Source of the DNA: Erythrocercus mccallii
Taxonomy: Eukaryota > Chordata > Aves > Passeriformes > Dicruridae
DNA: 64,000 nucleotides
Direction of reading: 5' to 3'
Assembly (NCBI GenBank): GCA_013397435.1
Contig: VZRG01001556.1
Coordinates: 21,483-85,482, forward strand
Part shown: positions 35,610 to 45,270 of the stretch, one piece after another
Layout of the letters: the number at the start of each line of letters is the position of its first letter
Numbering within the stretch: position 1 is the stretch's first letter
Made by a program: the position numbers and the translations under genes
The notes under the pieces: generated by a model
Databases searched by the model: none
Told to the model about the DNA's origin: nothing
The model's input: the letters and a program-made list of their open reading frames with translations, nothing else

Positions 35610-35990
35610 CTTGTAAAGCCAGGCTTTGCTATTTGGGCTAAGCTAACTGCCAGCCTGAGAAGTTCCTGTGAGAGGAGATTTCTAAGAGTGAGAATCAGTT
35701 TGCATAACAATCTACTCTGGTGAGAAAACAGTTTGCACCTGTAAAAATAAGTTTATCCTGCGAGAATCCATGAAGAAAAGATGTAAAGGTATGTAGAACA
35801 GAAGTTGTTTGATAGATGCGTGCACCAGCCATTTCCAGCCAAAGATCTGAGTTTCTGTGATCCTGCTGTTGGATTTAACACAGAGCCTGCTGGTGCCAGG
35901 TAAAAATGAGCCGTGTGCAATAAGGATTTGGCTGTTCTGCACCAAGAAATAAAGGTCTTGTCTGTCCTATTGCAACATCCACCCTCACCT
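35610..35990 (+). mobile_element. LTR-like segment, plus strand
   Basis: The 3' part has an LTR-like R/U5 layout: a poly(A) signal AATAAA at 35948-35953, followed within 15 bases by GTCTTGTCTGTCC, the T/GT-rich context of retroviral poly(A) sites. A TATA-like TTATAAAAG lies just upstream at about 35595. No second copy is present in this window, so boundaries and family are unsure. An ordinary unique sequence is the alternative. Confidence 0.4.
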
Positions 35991-36205
35991 CAGGGCTTTG
36001 ATCAGCTCATCCCTACAGCAGCCCTGTGCACTGAGGGTGTGCAGCCTCATCTCACAGAGGGGAGAGGGGCCCTTCCCTGGCAGCTGGACACTGCTCAGGG
36101 CCAGTGGGACACTGCAGATCCTCCCTAGGGTGGCTGAGAGCCCTGCGAACAGGGCTTGGCCTGAAGCAGAATTTCCTTTCCTTTTTCGTTTTTCCTTTCC
36201 TTCCA

Positions 36206-36888
36206 CCCCCATGGATGCAGCACCCATGGATGCAGCACCCCCATAGATGCAGCATCCCCATGGATGCAGCCCCCAGGGATGCAGCACCCCCAGGGATGCA
36301 CCGTCCCCAAGGATGCAGCACCCATGGATGCAGCACCCCCATGGATGCAGCACCCCCATGGATGCAGCACCCCCAAGGATGCAGCACCCCATGGATGCAG
36401 CACCCCCAGGGATGCAGCACCCATGGATGCAGCACCCCATGGATGCAGCCCCCATGGATGCAGCACCCCCAAGGATGCAGCACCCCCATGGATGCAGCAC
36501 CCATGGATGCAGCACCCCCATGGATGCAGCACCCCATGGATGCAGCCCCCCATGGATGCAGCACCCCCACGGATGCAGCACCCCATGGATGCACCGTCCC
36601 CAAGGATGCAGCACCCCCATGGATGCACCATCCCCATGGATGCAGCACCCCTATGGATGCACCGTCCCCAAGGATGCAGCACCCATGGATGCAGCACCCC
36701 CATGGATGCAGCACCCCCACGGATGCAGCACCCCCATGGATGCAGCACCCCCATGGATGCAGCACCCCATGGATGCACCATCCCCATGGATGCAGCACCC
36801 CTATGGATGCAGCACCCCCATGGATGCAGCACACCCATGGATGCAGCACCCCCAAGGATGCAGCACCCCCAAGGATGCAGCCCCCATG
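36206..36888 (+). repeat. 17-bp GC-rich minisatellite, about 41 units
   Basis: Unit CATGGATGCAGCACCCC, about 41 copies over 683 bases. Variants include CAGGG and CAAGG starts, GCACCGTCCC and GCACCATCCC middles, and 14-16-base units. A higher-order copy is visible: a block with GGATGCACCATCCCC followed by CACCCCTATGG occurs at 36619 and again 150 bases on at 36769, about nine units apart. No unit contains a stop triplet in any phase, so all six frames stay open, which accounts for the long open frames of 210-280 codons. The minus strand carries G-runs of three to five every 17 bases. Confidence 0.97.
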
Positions 36889-37394
36889 CTCTGTGTCAGC
36901 AGGGATTTACCAGCCCCTTTTGTCACATCTGGCAGTAACGTTTTTGTGACTGCAGCACTGCCACCATTTTGCAGCGGCTGTCAAGCTCTCCAAGTCACTG
37001 CCTGTGATTTGCACGTAGAATTACTGTGCCTCATCCCTTCAAAAAACAAACACAGGTAAGTCAGGCTTGTCAAGAGCCCTGCATCGAATTCATGCTCGGT
37101 GCAGCTCGGTAGGATTCCAATGAAGTTTGTGTTAGAGATGGATTTGGTCCACTGTCTCTTGATTGCTGATATATTGGGATCAAAGCCTTGCCAGGGATCC
37201 CACTGTGTCTGAAATGGTTGCATTTGTCAGTGTTCAGGCATCCAGCAAAATACTCCCCACGTTCCCTCCATTCCAGAAAGAAACAAAACATGTTCGGTAA
37301 TGAAAACCTGAACCCAACAGAAGGAACTGCAAATACAGAAAATGGGGCTTGATCATCATCTGAAATGAGTGCAAATCTGACAGAACATTTCTGA
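36889..37394. other. Non-coding sequence, nothing recognised
   Basis: Unique sequence right of the minisatellite, with no gene or repeat recognised. Confidence 0.4.
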
Positions 37395-37520
37395 ACGGAT
37401 TGCTTTGCCGATAATAATTTTTTTTTATTGCATTTTCCTTGCGCGTAGCTAGACTGGGATACTCTAAACCCATTTTTTAACCTTCCAAGTAAAATATAAA
37501 AATGATCAGCATTATCTCCA
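37395..37520. promoter_or_regulatory. Possible conserved non-coding element
   Basis: AT-rich block with retained CpGs (GAACGGATTG, TGCCGATAATAA, CCTTGCGCGTAGCTAG). Short, and supported by composition alone. Confidence 0.2.
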
Positions 37521-39142
37521 GTGGGGTCCCAAGCACGCAGGGAGCAGAGGGCTATGCTGCCTTGACAGTGAGTAATTTTGCAAGGTCAGGTTCCATCTCC
37601 TGTGAGTGACACAGCACCAGTGGTGTCAGAGTTTTCTGAGCACCTGCACATCCCCCAGACTTCTGTAGTCAGAATTAAATTGCAGCGCTTTCCCTGAACT
37701 CCAGTCCCACCAGCGCCCTTTACCTTGTTTAACCTTGGCAAAGGTTACTTGGGTTTGGTTTTCTTTTTTCCTGTAACTCCTCTCAAAGCCAGCAAAAAAG
37801 CCCAGAGAAGGTCAAGAACACACTTGTGTTTCCTTGCCTACACCAACAAATCCTTCCCAGGAGCTGTGCAACAACTCATTTACCCCCTGCCCCAGTGCCC
37901 TGCCAGCACTCACAGCATCACAGACTCACACCAGCACCACCGGCACGCACACACGCACAGGAAATGTGGGTTAAAATTGTACCTAAAGCTTTGGCTTTTT
38001 AGTTATTCTATTGGCTTTTTGTTCTTAGTATTTTTGGCTTTTTAATTCTGTATTTTTAACACACCTGGCACAAGGTCCCTGACTCTCAACACGGGCACCA
38101 GGAGATGTGGTGAAATTGTAATTTCTCCTTTCAAAAAGAGAATTTTCTTGCTGGATTTCTTTGAAGAAAAAGAACTTCTTTTTAACCATATGTCTTCTCT
38201 GTGTATGCATTGGAGCTGGAACTGTGTGGTAGCTCACACGAGGAGGAGACATATGTTAAAAGCTGTTCTCTTGTCTCTGTTCCGGAAAATAAAAAGAAAT
38301 AGCAGTTGCTCCAATAGACACTGAAGTCAAAGAAATACCTCACGCTGATTGCAGCAGTAATCAAGTCAGAGCTGTGCTATTCCTCACAGTGATTATTTGC
38401 TTCTTTTCCTGAAATGGGGGCGGGGGGTGGCTGAGACTGTCCTGGAATTTCACAGGCCAGCACCTGGAATGTCACAAACCAGGGCACAGAGATGAGGGAA
38501 AGGGATGCAGCACAAGGGAACAGGATGAAATGGGGGGAAACAATCCATGTCAACAGCGTTACAAAAGTCATGGCAATGATTTAAACAACTTAAAAATATC
38601 CGTAACAACCCCACAGTGCTGGGGATTAAACAAAAATTACAGATTGCAAAAAAAAAAAAAAAACAAAAAAAAAAGAAGCAAGCCATTAAAGGATGTTTTG
38701 AATGAACCTGTCACTCATGGTGACATGACTATAATTTCCCAGACACTTAACATTTGCTCTTCTCCCGTGCAGCACAACGCTGCAGTGACAATAATCTGAA
38801 TTAGTGCCTGAGTGGTTGTTTTAGGAACCCCCAGCTATCGGAATTCAGGCTGCAGGCAGCGTCATTAAATGGCCTGGGAAAGGATTAGCAATCCCTGGTT
38901 GCACTTTGCTCTCAGGCTGGCTCACAGTGAAGAACAGACCTGTCCCACCCCAGCCCTTCTGCAGGAGAGCGTTCCAGGGATGGAATATTGGCCACAGCAT
39001 CCCTGGGATTGCCTTTCCTTCCTGTGGGAATTCCAGGCACAGAAAATTCCCAAAACCTTGGGAATAGAAATGAACACAGGGTTTGAGCTGAGACCTTGGA
39101 AAAGGCTCCCAGATCCGGAGACCAAGGGCAAGAACGTGGGTT
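37521..39142. other. Non-coding sequence with a poly(A)-rich tract
   Basis: An interrupted A run with a single C lies at 38648-38674. A GGGGGCGGGGGG-type run lies near 38416. No gene or transposon was recognised. Confidence 0.45.
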
Positions 39143-39545
39143 TGTAGTTTAGACAGAAACATATTAAGCTGGGTACCGGGAAGTTTTAGAGCTTTAAAGT
39201 TTGGATATAGAAGTGGTTACAGAAATAATAAAAGGTTTTAAGGTGTAGCATTGTGTGTCATGATATGATTGGTTAAGAAAGTCTGCATTGGGCAAAGGTG
39301 TGACACAAATTAATGAGGGATTGGTGTGAAAGTAAAACAATCTTTGTGGCAGCAGTTTATTGGCTAATTCACCTTTCAAAGGCCTTGCAGCTCTAGATCT
39401 TGGGACCACTGACCATGGGTTACTGATCTCTAACTTAGGCTGTGGAGATGTTCTCACTCCTTCATGAGGCTGGAGAAGATAAGAGCAATAAATCACGTTT
39501 TAAAACATCTCCCAGTGGTCCCTCTTGCGTGATCCCGATACCTTC
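39143..39545 (+). mobile_element. Solo LTR-like element, plus strand
   Basis: Begins near TGTAGTTTAGACAG. It contains TGATTGGTTAAG, a CCAAT-box-like stretch (ATTGG) seen in other LTRs here, and ends with AATAAA at 39488-39493 followed by CCAGTGGTCCCTCTTGCGTG, typical of an R/U5 region. No internal retroviral sequence follows, so it would be a solo LTR. Edges are approximate and no target-site duplication was found. Confidence 0.55.
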
Positions 39546-41782
39546 CTTTCAGAAAATGCTGATGTTTCAGAGGGAAATTGTTTTGCACCCCTCAAAATGA
39601 CCATTTTCGAAAGATGAGAAGTAAGCAACAAGCCCAGTTTGCTTTCAGGTACAGCTGTGTCACCGCTGCGCCATAATCTTCTTGTGAAACCTTCAAATCC
39701 TCCAGGAAAACTCCTGTTCCCTCACAGAACAACTCCCATGTTTCAATTTCAAGATGCAGAACAGAAACAATTTCAATTTGCCACACGGCCCTAAAAGTTA
39801 AACACTCTCCCTCCACTTTTTTAAACTAAATAATGCGCAGAAACACCAAATAAACGTGCAAAAAACCCGGAAGGCAGGTGGACATTTTGCAAACTCCCAC
39901 AGAAAAACAGATTGGTTCTGCGGTTAACTGGCACTGAACACCTGCATTCATCTTGCTTTTACTCAAAGTTGTGCATTTGTGCATGGCCAAGGCACATTTT
40001 GACCTCTGGAACAGCCCCCATCACTCCTGCTTGGCAATGCTCAACTGGCAAGTCCCGCAGGTAATTTTTTTTAATCTTCCAGCCACTGAAATATTTAATT
40101 TAAGGTATAACTTTTCCATTAATGAAATGAAAGGGGCTTGGTGGAAATATTCTGGAGACTTTTTTTTTTGTCATTAGGCCATTTAAAGAAAGAAGTGAGA
40201 GGAAAATCAAAACTCTGTGATGTCTGGAGGGGAAAAGTAAGTGAGGAATAATTCAGAGAGAAGATGAGACGAAGGGAAGGGAAAATAAAGGAGGCAATGT
40301 AAATTTTATTCTGGTTTGCTTTCACAGCTCCTAAGTAATTTCTCCCACTTGTGCCCCAAATTACATTGTCTGTGCCCTTAAAAAGCAAATTAACATTTAC
40401 AGATTTCTTTTCTCTGGATGTAATAATTTATATCCCTTTCATAACTGGCTCTGTCAGTTAAACAACAAAAAAATAGTAACAAACTGCATCATGCACAGCC
40501 TCCTCTGTCATTTCCCACTGCCCATTCCCACGTTGAAAAGAAGCTTCTGACACCAAGTGATGTCAAAGCAGCTTCAAATGGCTGTGAAATGCAAAGTCAG
40601 GATAATGAGGGTGGGGTTTTTTTTCCTAGCATATTTTATTAAAAATGGAATTCCTTGAGATGAAATTCCTCCCCAAGCTTTTGTGGCTGATGTCTCTGCA
40701 GGGCAAGGCCAGGGAATGTCACACTCCCAGCAGAACTGGGGGCACAGAGAGCTCCAAACACCCAGTGCTGAATAAAGCAATGCAAAGTTTGCATTGCACA
40801 AGGAATGGAGCATGGCAAGGGTCCAATTCCTAGAAAATAACGAGGGAGAGCCTGAGAGTGAACTCTGATTTTTCACTGGGGTTCCTCAGCTGCTCTTGCT
40901 GCTGCTTTGCAGAACAAAGAGCCACGTTTAGAGAAGGGTTCCCAGGCTGCTCAGGGGCTGGGAAATCTCTGAGTGCTGCCTAGGAGGGAGCAAACTCTTC
41001 ACCAGAAAAGGAACTGCAGCAGTGAGAAGTGAGAGCACAGAGGGGGATGAGTCTGTTGAGGATTTGCTTAATTCATAAGTTGGTTGGTCCCTTCCTACAA
41101 GGTGACTGCATTGACTTTGACTTGTCAGAAGTCTTTTTTATTGCCTTGGCTGGGTTTCTAGAACTGCTCTCTTTCACTGTGTTTATTAAAACCAACAGCA
41201 CAGAGTTCTGCCATGCCCAAGCACAGACTTAATAACCCTTATTTCCCCCAAATAGGCACTGAAAGACTCAAATCATTCCTGTTTCTACGGGGCTTCAATA
41301 CCACCAAGCAAAGCGGAGTAGAGAATGCAATAATCAAAGAAATGATTGTCTGCTGCCCTTCCAGAATGGGCTGAAATAAGAAATGCACGCAGGGGTCTGC
41401 ACAAAGGCTGATTTTGGGGCCAGAAGGCTGCTCTTGTCAGCACTTTCTGCAATCAATAGAGAGGGACAGGCACCTTCAGAGGGCAATTCGGAGCAGCAGC
41501 TGATGGAAGCTCTGAATTGCACTCCTCAAACCCCCAGGGGCCAGAGGGTTCATTCGGGGAGCCCCGGGAGGTTTTCCTGCAGCAGTGCCACAGAAAGAGC
41601 CCCAGAGGGGTAAAATCCGCTGTGCTGTGTGCACACATCTGCAAACCCAGAGCAAAACAACACAGAGTGCAGGGAGCCCCACTGGCAGCCTGAGGGGAGC
41701 TGGTGAGGGCACAAAGCCCCTCTGGGGAGCTGTGCCAGCCCTCCCTGGCACAGGAGAGAGGCTGAGCAGGGGCAGCAGCCCC
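39546..41782. other. Non-coding sequence, nothing recognised
   Basis: Mixed AT-rich sequence with no recognisable exon. 41440-41780 is GC-richer and gives overlapping open frames on both strands, some of which read into the adjacent LTR. Confidence 0.45.
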
Positions 41783-42262
41783 TGCCAGAGCTGGGATTAA
41801 ATACTTGAGAGATGCAGTTCCTGTTGGGAGTCAGGTGTTTATTAATTCTTATCTCTGTTACAGTCTCACAGGCTGTGAGTTCTACTAACAAAGTGAAAAA
41901 TGGCTCTGTCTCCAACTCTTTCCAAGGGCTTTATGCACGAATTGTCCAATTATGAAATGACACCTAAATTATTTTTTCTTTTAACCCAATAACCAACCAC
42001 CCATGGCCTGCAATGAGGACTTTTCTACCCAATTACAGAATACCACCCAGACTATGAAGAAGAAGGTGAAAAAGAAGCACTGGCCTCTTCCTTAAACCCC
42101 CATCTTGCTTTATATCTCTATTACTCTGTTCCAAACCCTTAAACTCTCAGTTTTGCACCCTGTGCTATCACACACTTCTATTCAAACCACACCCCCACAA
42201 TCCCAGGGCTGTCACTCAATTTTGGGAGCTTCTCCAGGGCCTCAGGTCAGTGCAGGGTTTGC
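41783..42262 (-). mobile_element. Solo LTR, family A, copy 2
   Basis: Full-length match to 24764-25245 in the same orientation, 17 kb away. The minus-strand poly(A) signal corresponds to plus-strand TTTATT at 41838-41843. The most similar part (42095-42262) differs at about two positions, while the middle (around 41990-42090) differs more. Similarity fades at about 42300. No internal retroviral sequence adjoins it. Confidence 0.75.
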
Positions 42263-42969
42263 CTGGAAAGCCTGGAATTCTCAGTGCCCAGGGTTCCAAC
42301 AGGTCCCCAGCCCATCCTCACCTGCCCCAGGCTCCCAAGCACCTGCTCCTGGCTTGGCTTTCCCCTCCTTTTTACAGAACAGCATCCCCTGGGCTTCTCC
42401 AAAAGCAGAACAAAGCGAGAGAGCAGCAGAAGTGCTGGGGATGCTCCCAGCAGGAGGCAGAGCTGATTTTGGGACAGATGCACAGTGAAAGTAGGGCACA
42501 TCAGACACGCTCGTTAGGTGAGGTGATACCTATTCATGTCTGCTTTGAAACACAGGCCTCCCTGACAACTTCCAACAAACTTCTTTTTCATTGTTGAGGC
42601 ACAAAACAGAATAAATACATATTCAAAACCAGTAATGAACTCATGGGCAAAATTCTCTAAGAGACATCTCTCGTTTTTGTGTTGTGATAGCAATGGGGTG
42701 ACTGCACCTTGCCTGCAAGGGAGATATTCTCTGCAAATCATCTTGCAGAAACAGCCCAGTCAGCAGGTGAAGTTCATCCACCAGGTAATTCAGTTGGAAT
42801 AGTGGGATTTCCAGCCCCGAACCCAGACACAGCCACCTCAGAGCCTGTCAGCTCTGCCACGTGTTCCACTTTGCCATCTGTGAGCGGAGTGCAGCGAACA
42901 TCCACACCCTCCCCTGCACACACAGGTTATTCCCCAGCCACCTGCAGCACAGGGACTGAGGGGTCAGCT
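42263..42969. other. Non-coding sequence, nothing recognised
   Basis: GC-richer up to 42500, then AT-rich. No gene or repeat recognised. Confidence 0.4.
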
Positions 42970-43018
42970 CGAGCTCAATAATCCTCCAGGTCTTTTCCAG
43001 CCTAAAGGATTCTATCAA
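42970..43018 (+). mobile_element. CR1-like LINE 3' fragment
   Basis: AATCCTCCAGGTCTTTTCCA followed by GCCTAAAGGATTCTATCAAA matches the usual 3' end of avian CR1, which closes with a TTCCA(A/G)CCTAAATGATTCTATGA-like stretch. Only about 50 bases are left, as is normal for 5'-truncated CR1 copies. Confidence 0.65.
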
Positions 43019-44169
43019 AAGAGAGGAGCAGAAGCTTTTTCCTGTCTGCTGCCACTGTGGTTTGCAACCAAAGGAGCACACGAGGTGCTGTTAATGCCTC
43101 TCTCCTTCCTACAAACCCTCGTTTATCATTTACCTGAGGCTGCAGCCAGCAGCAGGAAGAGAAACAGAAGCTGAGTTACTCTTCCAGCACTCCCAGAAAA
43201 GCCCAGGAGCAGAGAGGAAGGGAAGGAAATCAATCTGTGTGACTGCTCCTCTCCATGCACTGCAAACACCTTGGGCAGGGACAGGCTTCATCTCTGCTGC
43301 TGACAACTGGATAGGAGTTGTTGGAGCTCAGGGTGGGTTTTGGAAGGAAAATGTGTTCCTGCATGCCTGGGTGAGCACTCTACAGGAAGATTTTAATGGG
43401 ATCCATGGCAAACTCTGGGAGAGGAGAGCAGGAGGCAAAAGTTGTGCTTCACTCTCCTAATTTATGGGGCAGGACAGCCCTGGGTGTGCTGTGGCACTGC
43501 AGAGGGAAGGGCTCACAGGGCAGGCACAGGGGAGATGTGCCAAGCCAGTGCTCCTCTCAAGGCTCCCATCAGAAAGGATTAACAGAAATTAAACAGCATT
43601 AACAGAAAATTCTCCTTTTCCCTGACTTCTCCCATTCAACAGCATTAACAGCTACAGAAATAATTTGCAACAAAGAATTCCAGTGTGTCTGAGAAGAGAG
43701 ATAAAGCACCAAGGACATGACAAATGAGGAGAGCTCCTTGAAGGACCACAGTGATTTCAGCTTTCAATGATTTTAGATTTTTTTCTCTGGGAGACCTTGA
43801 TATAAATGAACCCACACTGCTGAAGGATGGAATTGATGGGTTTAGTTAGGTTGCTTGACGTGTATTCTTCTTAGTTAATGGTGAGACAAGGCAGGTTTCA
43901 TTTAGCTAATTAAGCTCAAGCAAAGGAAAGGAATATCAGAAGATCTATTTCTTGCCATGCTCAGAGAAGACAGTGACCAGTTAGACAATTAAGGAACTTC
44001 ATCACAGGCCAGGTGAGCAGTTCCTGTGCCTGGTTTGTCACCCCTGCCTGTGATGGTCAGGACAGGTCACTCCTGGAGCAGATCTCCTGTCCCTGCCAGT
44101 GTCAGACCCTGCCACCTGTGGCACTGAGCACAACCTCACTGCTGGTGATGCCTGAAGTTCTGATTTTTC
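43019..44169. other. Non-coding sequence, nothing recognised
   Basis: Mixed sequence with no gene or repeat recognised. Confidence 0.45.
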
Positions 44170-44595
44170 TGTATTCCAGGCTCTGCGCTGCCCAGGGTGC
44201 AGCTCTGAGCTCACAGCCAGGGGCACTCAGCTCTGCACACAGCAGGGACACAAAACAAATCCTTTTCCTGCTGCACACCAAGGACAACATTACAAGCTTC
44301 AGCCCAAAAGCACAAACAAGGGTGGCTGAGGAGAGAAAACAAGAAGGATGGGACTGCATAACCTGGAGCTGGAATTGGACAATTAAACCCAATATGCAAA
44401 TGGACCAAAACTTATCAAAGTGTGAGACCTTGTGACCATTTTGGGACAATTTTGTGTCCATTTTGGGTCCACCTTGGGTGCAGCCCTGGCCAGACTCTTG
44501 TCCTGCCCAAGGTGTATCCTAAAGGCTTTTTAATAAATCCCTGCTTTATTCTCTGGCTCTGCCCAGTCTCTGTTCCAGCTCAGCATCCCAAGGCA
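44170..44595 (+). mobile_element. Solo LTR, family B, copy 1
   Basis: Matches 62802-63232 almost base for base over the first 230 positions (about four differences). Starts TGTATTCC and can be closed at ...GGCA, fitting TG...CA. The poly(A) signal AATAAA is at 44532-44537, followed by CCCTGCTTTATTCTCTGGCT and the GCCCAGTCTCTGTTCCAGCT tail that resembles U5 of avian retroviruses. No gag, pol or env lies alongside. A tandem GACCATTTTGGG / GTCCATTTTGGG run near 44436 differs in copy number between the two LTRs. Confidence 0.8.
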
Positions 44596-44884
44596 TCACT
44601 GGCAACCCCAGGAACTCTCCCAAACCTCCCTGACCCTGATTCTGCTACAGAGCTGCTGCTTTTGCAAGCCAGCACAAACCATGCAAAACCCATTAAAATT
44701 GATTTCCAGCTTGCAGGTAGCAGGGCCCAGGCTCCATTGGACAGCTGGGAGCCCCCAGGAGCTCCTGCAAGGAGAAGCAGCCAGGCTGCTCTTCCAAGGA
44801 GAAAGCAGCAGCTGCATTGTCGCTGTTGTCATGGAAGATTTTTTTCCCCATTCTGAACTAGTCCAACCAAAAATAAATTTTCAG
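44596..44884. other. Non-coding sequence, nothing recognised
   Basis: GC-richer unique sequence between the LTR and the AT-rich block. Confidence 0.4.
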
Positions 44885-45270
44885 CAGCTCTACGTAGTCA
44901 CAATAATCAATATTTAAAGGCTTGTGGAACATTGTAACAAAGGGGTTTGATTTTAGTCCCTGACAACTAGAGAGCTAACTTGATTTAATAAGGGAATGCA
45001 GCAGCAGCCACGCTTCTGAGCTATTATGGCTAATTCTAAAGACCCCATAGTGATAAAAGAACAATAATGACTGAGGACTAATAAAAACAAAATCAGTGAG
45101 GGTTTAATCATCAGCAGAAGGACATGAATGGAGTGTTAGAAAACATCTCCTGTTTAGAGAGTTAAGCTGTTATGCACTCCGAAGCATAATTTGCTGTCAC
45201 TCTTTTATTGTCATGCAATATATATTGTAGAGTAATCGTTTCAATCTGCATGCAGATTATTAATTAGGGA
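44885..45270. promoter_or_regulatory. Probable conserved non-coding element with paired SOX sites
   Basis: AT-rich, repeat-free block of about 385 bases. GAACATTGTAACAAAGGGG at 44927-44945 holds two SOX-type cores, ATTGT and ACAAAG, facing each other, the arrangement known for SOX dimers. TAAT/ATTA cores are frequent (GATTATTAATTAGGG near 45255), and there is a TGCATGCAGATTA stretch. No frame is coding. Together with 15100-15600 this is the best enhancer candidate in the window. Confidence 0.4.

Noticed and set aside
36206..36888. CRISPR-like array
   Set aside because: There are no unique spacers between repeats and the genome is a vertebrate; it is a head-to-tail minisatellite.
35985..37059. 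Six overlapping open frames of 210-280 codons rich in MDAAP, HGCST or GVLHPWG words
   Set aside because: They are translations of the 17-bp minisatellite, open in every frame for arithmetic reasons. There is no signal that any one frame is selected.
44211..44461. Similar open frames at 44.2 kb and 62.8 kb on the minus strand
   Set aside because: Their similarity comes from the two LTR copies they lie in, antisense to the LTR; this is not evidence of a gene family.
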